Shown piece after piece: positions 24,784 to 36,720 of a stretch of DNA of 64,000 nucleotides. The stretch's first letter is position 1. Each line of letters opens with the position of its first letter. A program made the position numbers and the translations under genes. Source of the stretch: Streptomyces xiamenensis (GTDB taxonomy: Bacteria; Actinomycetota; Actinomycetes; Streptomycetales; Streptomycetaceae); assembly GCF_000993785.3 (NCBI RefSeq), contig NZ_CP009922.3:310001-374000 (forward strand), read 5' to 3'. The notes below the pieces were generated by a model. It saw only the letters and a list, made by a program, of their open reading frames with translations. It did no database searches and was not told the DNA's origin.

Positions 24784-26277
24784 TCAGCTCCCGATCGGCC
24801 AGCTGTGCACCGGCGCGTCGGTGCGCGCCAGTTCGCAGTAGCGGGTCACGAGCCGGGACAGGGCCGTACGGCGGTCGGCTCCGTTCGCCACCTCCTGGTG
24901 GTAGACCCGAGTCTGCCAGCCGGCCCCGGTGATCCCGCGGCGGCATCGTTCGGCGATGACGGACAGGTAGTGGTCGCGGTCGGTGGCCGGAATGCCGTAC
25001 GCGTCCAGGCCCGAGGCGGCCAGCGGCAGCAGGGTCTCCTCGATGAGCCGCGCGGCCGGGCGGGTGATCAGCCCGTCGCCGTCGGGATCGGGCCAGGTCA
25101 GCTCGGCGTCGATGCCCTCCCGGCAGGCGGTGTGGAAGTTCTCCTCGGCGGTGGCGAACGGCAGCCGGTGCCACACGGGCTGCTCCTGGTCGGCCAGGGC
25201 GCGCACCAGTCCGTAGTAGAAGGCCGCGTTGGCGACGGTGTCGGTGGCCGTGGGGCCGGTGGGCAGCACCCGGTTCTCCACCCGCAGATGCGGTACGCCG
25301 TCGGCCACCGCGTACACCGGACGGTTCCAGCGGTAGACGGTGCCGTTGTGCAGGCCGAGTTCGGACAGCTGGGGGATGCCGCCTGCGGCCAGAACGGCGA
25401 GCGGGTCCTCCTCGTCGCGCAGCGGGATGAGCGCGGGGAAGTAGCGCAGGTTCTCCTCGAAGAGATCGGTGACGGAGTCGATCCAGCGTTCGCCGAACCA
25501 TGTGCGCGGGCGTACGCCCTGGGCTGCCAGCTCCGGGGGACGGCTGTCGGTGGCCTGGAGGAAGAACGGCGGGCGGGTCTCCGGCCACAGCTGGGTACCG
25601 AAGACGAACGGGGAATTGGCGCCCACCGCTATCTGTGCCGCGGTGACGCACTGGGCGGCGTTCCAGGTGTCGGCGAACCGGTCCGGAGTGACCTGGAGGT
25701 GGAATTGCACCGAGGTGCAGATGGATTCCGGGGCGATGGAGTCGAAGGAGCGTTCCAGCGTTTCGGCTCCGGCCAGTTCGACCTTGATTCTTTCGCCGCG
25801 GGCCGCAAGTATCTGGTCGTTCAGCATCATATAGCGGTCGACCTGGGAGAGGCTGGTGGGAGCCAGCTCGTCTCCTGTGACAGTGGGCAGAACTCCAATC
25901 ATCACGATGTTGGCGTCGAATTCCCCGGCCACCGTGTCCGCATAACCGAAGGCGACGCGCAGTTCCTCCGCCAGGTCGTCGAACACCCGGCCCGCCAGGG
26001 TGCGCGGGGTCATATTGAATTCAAGGGTGAACTGACCGAGCTCGGTCTGGAAATCCCGGGTGGCCATTCTCGCCAGCACCTCGCCATTGACCATGCGCGG
26101 GGCGCCGTCGCGGTCGGCGAGACTGAGTTCCACCTCCAGGCCGATGGACTCCCGTGGCCCGTCGAAGCGCCGCTCCGCGAGCAGCCGGCGCAGGCTCTCC
26201 ACGCACGCATGCAGTCTGGCCCGGAAAAGTTCCCGGTCAGCAAGATCGAACCGGTCGGCCGCGACCTTCGCACCCAT
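24784..26277 (-). CDS. Glutamate-cysteine ligase, GCS2 family
   Basis: 497 residues. The family signature is visible as IGLEVELSLADRDGAPRMVNGEVL (Glu residues for metal and ATP), FTLEFNMTPRTL, and the acidic/basic LRVENRVLPTGPTATDTVANAAFYYGLV. GCS2 enzymes join glutamate to cysteine or another amine using ATP. Streptomycetes make mycothiol instead of glutathione, so the product may be a gamma-glutamyl compound used elsewhere. ATG at 26277 follows GAGGAGG by eight bases. The frame extends to 26604, but that part overlaps the divergent promoter region. Confidence 0.85.
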   Translation of the reverse strand: MGAKVAADRFDLADRELFRARLHACVESLRRLLAERRFDGPRESIGLEVELSLADRDGAPRMVNGEVLARMATRDFQTELGQFTLEFNMTPRTLAGRVFDDLAEELRVAFGYADTVAGEFDANIVMIGVLPTVTGDELAPTSLSQVDRYMMLNDQILAARGERIKVELAGAETLERSFDSIAPESICTSVQFHLQVTPDRFADTWNAAQCVTAAQIAVGANSPFVFGTQLWPETRPPFFLQATDSRPPELAAQGVRPRTWFGERWIDSVTDLFEENLRYFPALIPLRDEEDPLAVLAAGGIPQLSELGLHNGTVYRWNRPVYAVADGVPHLRVENRVLPTGPTATDTVANAAFYYGLVRALADQEQPVWHRLPFATAEENFHTACREGIDAELTWPDPDGDGLITRPAARLIEETLLPLAASGLDAYGIPATDRDHYLSVIAERCRRGITGAGWQTRVYHQEVANGADRRTALSRLVTRYCELARTDAPVHSWPIGS

Positions 26278-26536
26278 GCGGCACACCTCCTCGTCCGTCG
26301 GTGCACCGATCATGCCCACCACCATCGGCCGATAACACCGGACCGTGCGTGGCGCGGCCCACACATGGGCATATCCCAGAGGGATACTTCGCGCACAGGG
26401 CGGCCTGATTACCTCTTGCCGAAACTTTTTCGGTGGGCTAGTGGAAACATAACGAGAACACGCGTCGTATAACATCCTGAAGCGCCATGTCTCCCCTGGA
26501 AGAGGCGACCTACTCCGAAGCGAGAGGCGACCCGAC

Positions 26537-27106
26537 ATGCCCCTGAACATCCCGCCCGCTCCTGCTGCCGCCGAGCGCAGCCTGAGTGCCGCGCTCCAGT
26601 CCACGACGGTGCGTTCCCCGCACCCGATCTATCTGAATCGAGGGGCTCTGCGCCCCGTGCTTCCCCTGTCCGTGCACCGGTTGACACCGGTCCCCGATCC
26701 CACCGGAGCGGCCCTCTCCCGGCTGACCGGATGGCGTTTTCTGCTGGAGAGTGGTGGCCGCGCCGTCGGAGCCGCGGAAACCATGCTGACCCCGGACGGC
26801 TGGGCTTTCTCGCATTTCGGGGAAGGCCCCTATATCGCCTCCACGGAGCGGGCCGTACGGCGCGCCGAGCAGCTTCCCGGTACCTATCAGCCCCGGTTGC
26901 TGTCGATTCCGGAGCTGTACATGCTCACCCTGTGGCTGCACTCGGATCCCACGGCGGAGCCGGGCGCCGGCTCGCCGCTGCCGCAGGACATCCTGGTGCC
27001 GCTCGCTCCGGCGCCGCCGGGTATCGCCGGGGATCTCCCGGTGCGCGCGGACACCCTGCTGCCGGTGCTCGCCGGCCGCCTGACGATCACGGCGCCGACC
27101 GGCTGA
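26537..27106 (+). CDS. Uncharacterised conserved protein, 189 residues
   Basis: Soluble, no signal peptide. Recognisable stretches are GWRFLLESGGRAVGAAETMLTPDGWAFSHFGEGPYIASTERAVRRAEQL and LLSIPELYMLTLWLHSD. Codon bias is normal and the start ATG is isolated from the divergent GCS2 gene by about 260 bases. It lies between the GCS2 and gcvP genes in this core region. I do not recognise a family with a known function. Confidence 0.65.
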   Translation: MPLNIPPAPAAAERSLSAALQSTTVRSPHPIYLNRGALRPVLPLSVHRLTPVPDPTGAALSRLTGWRFLLESGGRAVGAAETMLTPDGWAFSHFGEGPYIASTERAVRRAEQLPGTYQPRLLSIPELYMLTLWLHSDPTAEPGAGSPLPQDILVPLAPAPPGIAGDLPVRADTLLPVLAGRLTITAPTG

Positions 27107-27220
27107 CCGGCGGCGCACCACACGCAGGTGGTACGTGTCCGGGCCGGTTCCCCGCTGTGGGGAGCCGGCCCGGACGGCGTCGGCCTCGGTCCTGGGCTCT
27201 CAGCCCTGGGCTGTCAGCCC

Positions 27221-30118
<2,898 letters not shown>

Positions 30119-30171
30119 CTGGGGGCCTCCTGGTCGCTGGGACCCGCAACCACCGGGCGGTGCCTGCTGCG

Positions 30172-30400
30172 GCCTCCCCCTCTGTCATGTCGACCTGAGA
30201 GCTTCACCGCGCCGCCGCCCCGTCGGGCGTTGGCACGGCTTTCACCGTCGGTGAGGGCGGGGCCGGGACGGATGTCCGGCCGTCACCCTGCTTTCCAGAG
30301 TGGTTTCGCCCGTGCGGTACGGGGGCCTGAGAGATTCCGGGGAGGATTTGCTCCTTCGGCGCCGCCGGCCACAGGACCGGTGGACTCTCCCGCACGAGGT
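30172..30400 (-). promoter_or_regulatory. Tandem glycine riboswitch upstream of gcvP
   Basis: On the minus strand the first aptamer (about 30293-30400) reads GTGCGGGAGAGTCC, then CGCCGAAGGAGCAAATCCTCC, AATCTCTCAGGCCCCCGTAC and ACCACTCTGGAAAGCAGG, the conserved core of the glycine class. The second aptamer (about 30175-30290) reads CCCTCACCGACGGTGAAAGC and later GTGAAGCTCTCAGGTC and ATGACAGAGG. The tandem pair ends about 55 bases before the gcvP start. Glycine binding typically turns expression on. Exact boundaries are approximate. Confidence 0.92.
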
Positions 30401-30562
30401 CGTCAACCGTTTTCGAGCCTACCAGCGGCCTTCGGGCTGCGAACATGGAGAGGGAGCCCCGCTCCCGGTGCCGGTGGACTCGACTGGCCGACTCCGGGTA
30501 TGTGCCGTTACGTGAAGGCGAAGGGGCGTGCGGCCCGGCAGTGATGAACCGTGGGAGGAACC

Positions 30563-30955
30563 GTGCAGACCGATATCGATCCCCGCAGCCTGATCGGACG
30601 CAAGGCGTTCGACCGGAACGGAGCAAAGATCGGCACGGTGGACGAGGTCTATCTGGATGACGCGACCGGTGCACCCGAATGGGCGGCTGTGCGCACCGGA
30701 CTCTTCAGCCGGGACGCGTTCGTGCCCCTGGAGCCCAGCGAGCTGGTCGAGGAGTCCCTGCGGGTGCCCTTCGACCGGGCGCTGATCAAGGACGCGCCGG
30801 ACTTCGGGGTGGGGCGGCACCTCTCCCCCGAGCAGGAGCTGCAGCTGTACCACCACTACGGTCTCGACGTGCCGATGGCGGCGCCCGAGGATGACGCCAC
30901 GCCGCCCGATCAGGACTTCGGCCGGCTGGCCTCGCCGCCGGACGAGGAGCGCTGA
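30563..30955 (+). CDS. PRC-barrel domain protein
   Basis: 130 residues. The PRC barrel occupies the first 80 residues (IDPRSLIGRKAFDRNGAKIGTVDEVYLDDATGAPEWAAVRTGLFS), followed by YHHYGLDVP and an acidic, proline-rich tail. Such small proteins are frequent in actinobacteria; some bind RNA or photosynthetic/ribosomal partners, most are uncharacterised. GTG at 30563 follows GGGAGGA. The last 46 bases overlap the 3' end of dinB on the other strand. Confidence 0.82.
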   Translation: MQTDIDPRSLIGRKAFDRNGAKIGTVDEVYLDDATGAPEWAAVRTGLFSRDAFVPLEPSELVEESLRVPFDRALIKDAPDFGVGRHLSPEQELQLYHHYGLDVPMAAPEDDATPPDQDFGRLASPPDEER

Positions 30956-32307
30956 GGGCCGCCGGTCAGCGGCAGCGGGCCGGAGCGGCTGAGCTCCGGA
31001 TCGTCCACCGCGAAAGTCCGCACCCGGCCCGGCGCGGAGCCCGGCGTCTCGAACCGCACGGTGACCCGCCCGACGCCGCTGCCCTGCACCCAGCCGGGGC
31101 CGTGCCCGGTGTGCTCCACGTCCAGGCCGGGAAGCCACCGGCGGTCGGGGGCCGGCCCGGCCTCCGGGGCGGCCCCGGCGGGGTCCGCCCGCTCGGGCGC
31201 GCTGTCACCGCCGTCCTCCTCGCCCTCGGCCCTCGCGCCCGCCTGCGCGAACAGATCCTCCTGGGTGAAATCCGCCAGTCCGGTGACGCCCACCCCCAGC
31301 AGCCGGACACCGTTGGTGGTGTCCACCCCCTCCAGCAGCCGCGCGGCCAGCTCCCGCACCACCGCCGGATCGTCGGTGGGCCCGCGCAGCGTGTCCGAGC
31401 GGGTCAGGGTGGAGAAGTCGTGGCTGCGTACCTTCAGCACCACGGTGCGCCCGGAGCGGCCGTGCTCGCGCAGCCGCCGTACGCACCGCTCGGCCAGCCG
31501 GTCCACCTCGTGGCGCACCCGGGCCCGGTCGGTGAGGTCCACGTCGAAGGTGTCCTCCACCGAGACCGATTTGGCGTCGCGCTCGGCGACCACCGGACGG
31601 TCGTCGATTCCCAGGGCCATCGCGTGCACCCCGCCGCCGTGCGCGGTGCCCAGCAGGCGCAGCAGCTCCGTCTCACCGGCCCGCACCACGTCGCCCACGG
31701 TGCTGATCCCGGCCCGGCGCAGCACGCCGTCGGTGGCCGGGCCGACCCCGGGCAGGGTACGGACCGGCAGCGGGGCCAGCAGGTCCCGCTCGGTGCCGGG
31801 CACGATCAGCTCCAGCCCGTCCGGCTTGGCCCGCTCCGAGGCGATCTTGGCGAGCATCTTGGAACCGGCCAGGCCCACCGAGCCGCTCAGTGTGGTGGCC
31901 ACCCGGATCCGGGCGCGCAGTGCGTGCCCCACCGCCTCGGCCTCGGCGGCGGTGTGCGCCGTGCCGCCGGCCACCAGATCGACGAACGCCTCGTCCAGGC
32001 TCAGCGGCTCCACCAGCGGGGACAGTTCCCGCAGCAGTCCCATCACGGTCTCGCTGACCGAGCGGTAGACATCGAAGCGCGGATACAGATAGGCGGCGTT
32101 CGGGCAGCGCCGTCTGGCCTGGCCCATCGGCATGGCCGAGTGCACCCCGAACCGCCTGGCCTCGTAGGAGGCGGTGGCCACCACGCCGCGCGGCCCGAGC
32201 CCGCCGACGATCACCGGCTTGCCGCGCAGCGACGGCTTGGCCGCCTGCTCGACCGAGGCGTAGAAGGCGTCCATGTCGAGGTGCAGGATCGTCGGCTGGC
32301 CTCTCAC
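30910..32307 (-). CDS. dinB: DNA polymerase IV (Y-family)
   Basis: About 465 residues. Y-family marks: LHLDMDAFYASVEQAAKPSLRGKPVIVGG (catalytic Asp pair) and PLSLDEAFVDL (third acidic residues). The little-finger region has helix-hairpin-helix LPVRTLPGVGPATDGVLRRAGISTVGDVV. It carries out error-prone translesion synthesis. The C-terminus from about residue 340 carries an Asp/Glu/Pro-rich extension of roughly 100 residues (EGEEDGGDSAPERADPAGAA) not needed for catalysis. GTG at 32307 is chosen from alignment to the family; an upstream frame to 32475 is non-homologous. Confidence 0.93.
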   Translation of the reverse strand: MRGQPTILHLDMDAFYASVEQAAKPSLRGKPVIVGGLGPRGVVATASYEARRFGVHSAMPMGQARRRCPNAAYLYPRFDVYRSVSETVMGLLRELSPLVEPLSLDEAFVDLVAGGTAHTAAEAEAVGHALRARIRVATTLSGSVGLAGSKMLAKIASERAKPDGLELIVPGTERDLLAPLPVRTLPGVGPATDGVLRRAGISTVGDVVRAGETELLRLLGTAHGGGVHAMALGIDDRPVVAERDAKSVSVEDTFDVDLTDRARVRHEVDRLAERCVRRLREHGRSGRTVVLKVRSHDFSTLTRSDTLRGPTDDPAVVRELAARLLEGVDTTNGVRLLGVGVTGLADFTQEDLFAQAGARAEGEEDGGDSAPERADPAGAAPEAGPAPDRRWLPGLDVEHTGHGPGWVQGSGVGRVTVRFETPGSAPGRVRTFAVDDPELSRSGPLPLTGGPQRSSSGGEASRPKS

Positions 32308-32356
32308 TCTCCCGATGGTGCCCCACGGGTCTGACAATCCCCGGGAGCGGACGGGA

Positions 32357-32968
32357 TCAGCGGGCTCCGCGCTGTCGGCGCCTGGCCAGTTCGTCGGAGG
32401 GGTGGCCCGCGCCGCCGACGGCTTCCCCGGTGTCCACCCGCTCTGCCTGGAGCCGGGCGAGGGCCGCCTCGACATCGCCCCACACCGCGCCGACCGCGAT
32501 CCCGAAGACGCCCCGGCCGCCGCGCAGCAGCTCGGCCAGTTCCTCGGGGGACTCGCAGCGGTAGACGGTGGCCCCGTCGCTCATCAGGGTCAGCCCGGCC
32601 AGCTCCGCCAGGTCGGCGGAGCGCAGGGCGCGCACCGCCGTACGGATGCTCTGCAGGGAGACCCCGGCGTCCAGCAGCCGCTTGACGATCTTGAGCACCA
32701 GGATGTCCTGGAAGCTGTACAGCCGCTGGGTGCCCGAACCGTGTGCCGGGCGGATGCTGGGCTGCACCAGCTGGGTGCGGGCCCAGTAGTCGAGCTGGCG
32801 GTAGGTGATCCCGGCGGCGGCGCAGGCGCTGGGGCCCCGGTAGCCCAGGCGCTCGCGCCCGGTGCCCTGCCCCTGGGGGGTGGCCGGCGCCCGCAGGGGT
32901 TGCCGCGGCGGTACGCCCGGCAGCGGGGAGATCCCGCCCACCGCCGTACCCTCGCCGTTACCTGTCAC
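32357..32968 (-). CDS. MerR-family regulator (FtsR/Rv1828-like)
   Basis: 203 residues. The DNA-binding domain GYRGPSACAAAGITYRQLDYWARTQLVQPSIRPAHGSGTQRLYSFQDILVLKIVKRLLDAGVSLQSIRTAV is that of the actinobacterial regulator next to garA and the bifunctional nuclease. In Corynebacterium the relative FtsR activates ftsZ. The C-terminus ends DELARRRQRGAR. GTG at 32968 follows ACGGAGG by six bases; an in-frame ATG at 33064 has no site. It lies downstream of the bifunctional nuclease gene and just upstream of dinB. Confidence 0.85.
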   Translation of the reverse strand: MTGNGEGTAVGGISPLPGVPPRQPLRAPATPQGQGTGRERLGYRGPSACAAAGITYRQLDYWARTQLVQPSIRPAHGSGTQRLYSFQDILVLKIVKRLLDAGVSLQSIRTAVRALRSADLAELAGLTLMSDGATVYRCESPEELAELLRGGRGVFGIAVGAVWGDVEAALARLQAERVDTGEAVGGAGHPSDELARRRQRGAR

Positions 32969-33110
32969 GCCGGCCTCCGTTCCGCACGCCCCGACCGTGC
33001 CCTCGCCACTCACCGCGTGTGACGATGAGCACGCGCACAGCGCTCCTCCCAAGACATGCCCCACAGACGCTAAGCATGCACACTCAGCGCGTCAACGATC
33101 GCCACACCGG

Positions 33111-33584
33111 CTACTGATTGCTGGAGCCGAAGTCCTCGGGAGAGATCTGGTCCAGGAACTCCCGGAACCGTTCCACCTCGTCCTCCTGCTCGTCGGGGAT
33201 GATGATCCCCGCATCGTCCAGCACCCCGTCACTGCTGTAGATGGGGGTACCCACGCGCAGCGCGAGCGCTATGGCGTCGGAGGGCCGGGCGCTGACCTCG
33301 ACGCCGCTGGCGAACACGAGCTCGGCGTAGAAGACACCGTCGCGCAGATCGGTGATCCGCACGGCGGTGAGTTCCTGCCCGATCGCCTCGAGCACGTTCT
33401 TCAGCAGGTCGTGCGTCAGCGGCCGGGCAGGGGCCAGCCCCTGCTGGGCGAAGGCGATCGCGGTGGCCTCCCCGGGGCCGATCCAGATGGGGAGGTAGCG
33501 ATCGCCGTCCACTTCACGGAGGAGCACGATGGGCTGGTTGTTGGGCAATTCGACCCTGACACCCACGACGTCGAGCTGGTTCAC
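33111..33584 (-). CDS. Bifunctional nuclease family protein (DUF151)
   Basis: 157 residues. The whole protein is one BFN domain: LDVVGVRVELPNNQPIVLLREVDGDRYLPIWIGPGEATAIAFAQQG, VEVSARPSDAIALALRVGTPIY, then an acidic tail. Members have DNase/RNase activity in plants and bacteria. In actinobacteria the gene is always beside the garA-type FHA and MerR genes, as here. Confidence 0.88.
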   Translation of the reverse strand: MNQLDVVGVRVELPNNQPIVLLREVDGDRYLPIWIGPGEATAIAFAQQGLAPARPLTHDLLKNVLEAIGQELTAVRITDLRDGVFYAELVFASGVEVSARPSDAIALALRVGTPIYSSDGVLDDAGIIIPDEQEDEVERFREFLDQISPEDFGSSNQ

Positions 33585-33662
33585 ACATCAACCCTAGGTC
33601 GTGACCGGGGCATTTGGATAGTCGAGAACCGCCGCGCGGCGCCGTGCGCTCTCCGTGAGCCG

Positions 33663-34379
33663 TCACCCACCGTACTGGCCGGTGAAGAAGACCAGACGGT
33701 ATTTACCGATCTGCACCTCGTCACCGTGCGCGAGCACCGCCGAGTCGATGGGCTCCCGGTTGACATAGGTGCCATTGAGGCTGCCCACGTCGAAACACGA
33801 GAAACCGCCTTCCGGACGGCGGCGGAACTCCACATGGCGGCGGGAGACCGTCACATCGTCCAGGAAGATGTCGCTCTGCGGGTGGCGGCCCGCGGTGGTG
33901 AGGTCACCGTCCAGCAGGAAGCGGCTGCCGGAGTTCGGCCCGCGCCGCACCACCAGCAGGGCCGAGCCCGGCGGCAGCGCGTCCACGGCGGCCTGGGCCT
34001 CCGGGGAGAGCGCGGGCATCACCGCGTGCTGACCGGTGATCTCGGAGTCGTACGCCTCCAGACCGGAGATCGAGATGGTGGAGGTCGTCTCCGAGGAGCC
34101 CTCCACGCCCGGCCGCAGCGGGTTGCCGCACTGCGAGCAGTAGCGGCTGGACGGGGCGTTGCGCGAGCCGCAGCGCCCGCAGGGCGTGCCGGCGGCCTGC
34201 GCCGCGGGAGCCTGGGAGCCTATGCCGCCGGCCTGGCCGTCCACCTCGTCACGGAACAGCGGGCGCCCCGCCTCCGTCGCGGGCGCCCCCGCAGGCTGCT
34301 CGCCACGGCGGGCATGAGGCCGTGCGGCACTGTGCGAGCCACCCTGACGCCTGCCGAACAACCTAGCGAAAAAACTCAC
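33663..34379 (-). CDS. GarA-like FHA-domain protein with N-terminal zinc ribbon
   Basis: 238 residues. Order: a basic N-terminus (FFARLFGRRQGG), a zinc ribbon with Cys67, 70, 81 and 84 (CGRCGSRNAPSSRYCSQCG), the phospho-acceptor motif ETTS at 97-100, then an FHA domain with GRHPQSDIFLDDVTVSRRHVEFRR and SLNGTYVNREPI. In mycobacterial GarA and corynebacterial OdhI, the Thr of ETTS is phosphorylated by Ser/Thr kinases. The FHA domain then binds it internally and no longer inhibits the oxoglutarate dehydrogenase complex. GTG at 34379 follows GAGGGG. Those relatives lack the zinc ribbon. No membrane segment is predicted. Confidence 0.9.
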   Translation of the reverse strand: MSFFARLFGRRQGGSHSAARPHARRGEQPAGAPATEAGRPLFRDEVDGQAGGIGSQAPAAQAAGTPCGRCGSRNAPSSRYCSQCGNPLRPGVEGSSETTSTISISGLEAYDSEITGQHAVMPALSPEAQAAVDALPPGSALLVVRRGPNSGSRFLLDGDLTTAGRHPQSDIFLDDVTVSRRHVEFRRRPEGGFSCFDVGSLNGTYVNREPIDSAVLAHGDEVQIGKYRLVFFTGQYGG

Positions 34380-34535
34380 CAGCGATCCCCTCGCACCTAG
34401 CCCGCCCCGTCGGTGGACGGGCGGTCCATTGTCTCTCATCCGCCGCGCCGGACACTCTGCCAACGTACGCGGCCCGTATTCAGTTTCCCTTACCGAGAGC
34501 CACCACATCGGGCAGCCCCCGGCGATGGCTCCCCG

Positions 34536-35402
34536 TCACGGCGACGACTGAGCGTAGTCAGGCCGGTCCGCCGATCGCAAGGCGTCCACGAGGACGGTCT
34601 CCGGCCGCTCCACCGTGACCCCGGCCTGCTCCTTCTCCAGGGACTGCACGACGCCCCCGGGGATGTTCAGCGCCGGTTCCAGGTCCTGCGGGCGCCCGAT
34701 GGCGTCGATCACGTACGGGGCGTTCACCGCCCGGCCGTCGATGCGCACCTGGCCGTTCTCGTCCGTGAAGAAGGTACCGGCCACCACCCGTACGTCGTTG
34801 ATCTGGATCGCCTCGGCGCCGGCCGCCCGCAGCTCCTGCACGGCGTCCAGCAGCATGTCGGCGCGCACCCCGCCGGCCGGGTCGGTGACCCGCAGCTCGA
34901 TCCCCGGGCCCTCGGCGGCCACCGTACCGGCCAGGATGCCCAGTTGCCGCTCGCGTTCGGCGGTCTGCCGCCGGGCCTCCTCGGCCTGGTCGGAGCTGGT
35001 CTCCAGGTCGGTGCGCTGCTCCTCCAGGTCGTTGCGCTCGTCCTCCAGACGGCCGCTGCGGTCCTCCAGATCGCTGAGGATGCGCACCAGGTCCTCGGGG
35101 CGGGCGCCGCGCAGCGCGCTGTCCTCGGCGCTGGCGGCCCGTACCTGGATGGCCAGGCCGAGGCCCAGGACGAACAGCAGCGCGGCCACGATCAGCTGGC
35201 TGCGGGTGACCCGGGGCGGCCACAGGCCGGCCCACAGCACATCGCGGCCGGTCAGGCGCGCGGGCGGGGCCGGCGGGAGGGCCTTGCGCTCCGCGCCCGG
35301 TTCCGGCGCGCGCGGCGCCTCGGGCGCCCCCTGCGGTGTGTCCCGGGGCTCCGGCCCGGGCCCGCGGTCGCGGTCCTGCTCGGGGTCGCTCATGGCACTC
35401 AC
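34536..35402 (-). CDS. DUF881 membrane-anchored protein, downstream copy
   Basis: 288 residues: a Pro/Glu-rich cytosolic N-terminus of about 65 residues, one membrane segment (SQLIVAALLFVLGLGLAIQV), a coiled coil (LVRILSDLEDRSGRLEDERNDLEEQRTDLETSSDQAEEARRQ) and the external DUF881 domain ending in PGIELRVTDPAGG and DVRVVAGTFFTDENGQVRIDGRAVNAPYVIDAIG. Function unknown; YlxW/YlxX-type proteins are linked with cell division. The GTG start overlaps the small-basic-protein stop (GTGA). Confidence 0.88.
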   Translation of the reverse strand: MSAMSDPEQDRDRGPGPEPRDTPQGAPEAPRAPEPGAERKALPPAPPARLTGRDVLWAGLWPPRVTRSQLIVAALLFVLGLGLAIQVRAASAEDSALRGARPEDLVRILSDLEDRSGRLEDERNDLEEQRTDLETSSDQAEEARRQTAERERQLGILAGTVAAEGPGIELRVTDPAGGVRADMLLDAVQELRAAGAEAIQINDVRVVAGTFFTDENGQVRIDGRAVNAPYVIDAIGRPQDLEPALNIPGGVVQSLEKEQAGVTVERPETVLVDALRSADRPDYAQSSP

Positions 35403-35731
35403 GCCCGGAAGAGGTGTCGGCGGATGGACGCGGCGTTGGAGAAGATCCGGATGCCCAGAACCACGACCACGCCGGTGGACAGCTGGGCCCCCACGCCGAG
35501 CTTGTCGCCGAGGAAGACGATCAGCGCGGCGACCACGACGTTGGACAGGAAGGAGACGACGAAGACCTTGTCGTCGAACATCCCGTCCAGCATGGCGCGC
35601 AGCCCGCCGAAGACCGCGTCGAGCGCCGCGACCACGGCGATCGGCAGGTATGGCTCAAGTCCCATGGGCACCACGGGCCGGGTGAGGATTCCGGCCACGA
35701 CGCCCAGCACGAGCCCCAGTACGGCGATCAC
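35399..35731 (-). CDS. sbp: Small basic protein (Sbp/DUF1290)
   Basis: 110 residues with three membrane segments: IAVLGLVLGVVAGILTRPVVPMGLEPYLPIAVVAALDAVFGGLRAMLDG, then VFVVSFLSNVVVAALIVFLGDKLGV and TGVVVVLGIRIFSNAASIRRHLF. This is the conserved small protein that sits between two DUF881 genes in many Gram-positive bacteria near ftsQ or in the garA block. It overlaps both neighbours by GTGA, so all three are translationally coupled and likely form one membrane complex. Confidence 0.9.
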   Translation of the reverse strand: MIAVLGLVLGVVAGILTRPVVPMGLEPYLPIAVVAALDAVFGGLRAMLDGMFDDKVFVVSFLSNVVVAALIVFLGDKLGVGAQLSTGVVVVLGIRIFSNAASIRRHLFRA

Positions 35732-36621
35732 TGTGTGTTTCCTTCTCCCGTGTCCGCGGGTCGCGCCGTCCGGACCGTGAGGCTGGTGGCGGCGGGTATG
35801 CGGATCTCTTGCTGGTCGGAGGTGGCGGCCCGGATGCCGTAGTTGTCGCGCAACACGTTGAGGTACTGGCCGTCCACCGTGGAATCGAAGCGGGTACGCA
35901 GGTCCTGCGGGTCACCGATGGCCTGGACGGTGTACGGGGGGACCAGCGGACGGTTGTCGACGAGAATGGCGTCGCCCGCCGCGCGGATGGCCGACAGGGC
36001 GGTGAGCCGCTGCCCGTTGACGGCGATGGCCTCGGCGCCCGAGGTCCACAGTCCGTTGACCACCCGCTGGAGGTCGCGGTCGCGGACCCGGCCGGTGTCG
36101 AAACCGGAGCCCTCCCTGGCGTCCCCGCCGCCCTCGGCGACACCCTTGGCGTCGTTGATGACGAGTTCGAGCCCGGGCCCCTGGACGGCGTCGGCGCCGG
36201 CGAGCAGCGCGGTCAGCTCGCCCGGGTCCCCGCCGCTGTCGCTGAGCAGGTCGCGCTGTCGGGCGGCGACCTCGGTACGCAGGGCGTCCACCTCCTGCTG
36301 GAGCGCGTCCATCGCCTCGGTACCGGACTCGACCCGCTCCAGGAGTTCCTGGCGCTCCCGGGCGACGGTGGGTGCCGCCTCCCGCGCCTGGGCGGCGCCC
36401 AGGGTGACCACCAGGCCGGCCAGGACGAGCCCGGTGGCCAGCCAGAGCTTGGCGCGCAGGGTGCGCGGCAGCCCCGACCGGCCCTCGCTGTGCCTGCGTG
36501 CCGCCGCCTGGGCGTACCCCTCGTCGAGGGTGTGGTTCATGACGGTGGTCAGCAGCGACATGGAGGCGTCGGGGCGCGCCGGCGGGCGTGGCCCGTTGGG
36601 CTGCGATGACATGGCGCACAT
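35728..36621 (-). CDS. DUF881 membrane-anchored protein, upstream copy
   Basis: 297 residues with the same layout as the other copy: cytosolic N-terminus of about 55 residues, one membrane segment (LRAKLWLATGLVLAGLVVTLGAAQA), a coiled coil (VARERQELLERVESGTEAMDALQQEVDALRTEVAARQRDL) and the external DUF881 domain (VQGPGLELVINDAKG... GLWTSGAEAIAVNGQRLTALSAIRAAGDAILVDNRPLVPPYTVQAIGD). It shares too little sequence with the other copy for a recent duplication. The GTGA overlap couples it to sbp. ATG 36621 or 36612 could start it. Confidence 0.88.
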   Translation of the reverse strand: MCAMSSQPNGPRPPARPDASMSLLTTVMNHTLDEGYAQAAARRHSEGRSGLPRTLRAKLWLATGLVLAGLVVTLGAAQAREAAPTVARERQELLERVESGTEAMDALQQEVDALRTEVAARQRDLLSDSGGDPGELTALLAGADAVQGPGLELVINDAKGVAEGGGDAREGSGFDTGRVRDRDLQRVVNGLWTSGAEAIAVNGQRLTALSAIRAAGDAILVDNRPLVPPYTVQAIGDPQDLRTRFDSTVDGQYLNVLRDNYGIRAATSDQQEIRIPAATSLTVRTARPADTGEGNTQ

Positions 36622-36720
36622 GGTCGCACGCCTCCCCGGGGGATTTCGAAACGGGCCCCTGGGGAGGCGTGCGGTCCGGCCGCCGGGCGGTGCCCGTGAC
36701 CGGTGGTTCAGCCGGGTCGG

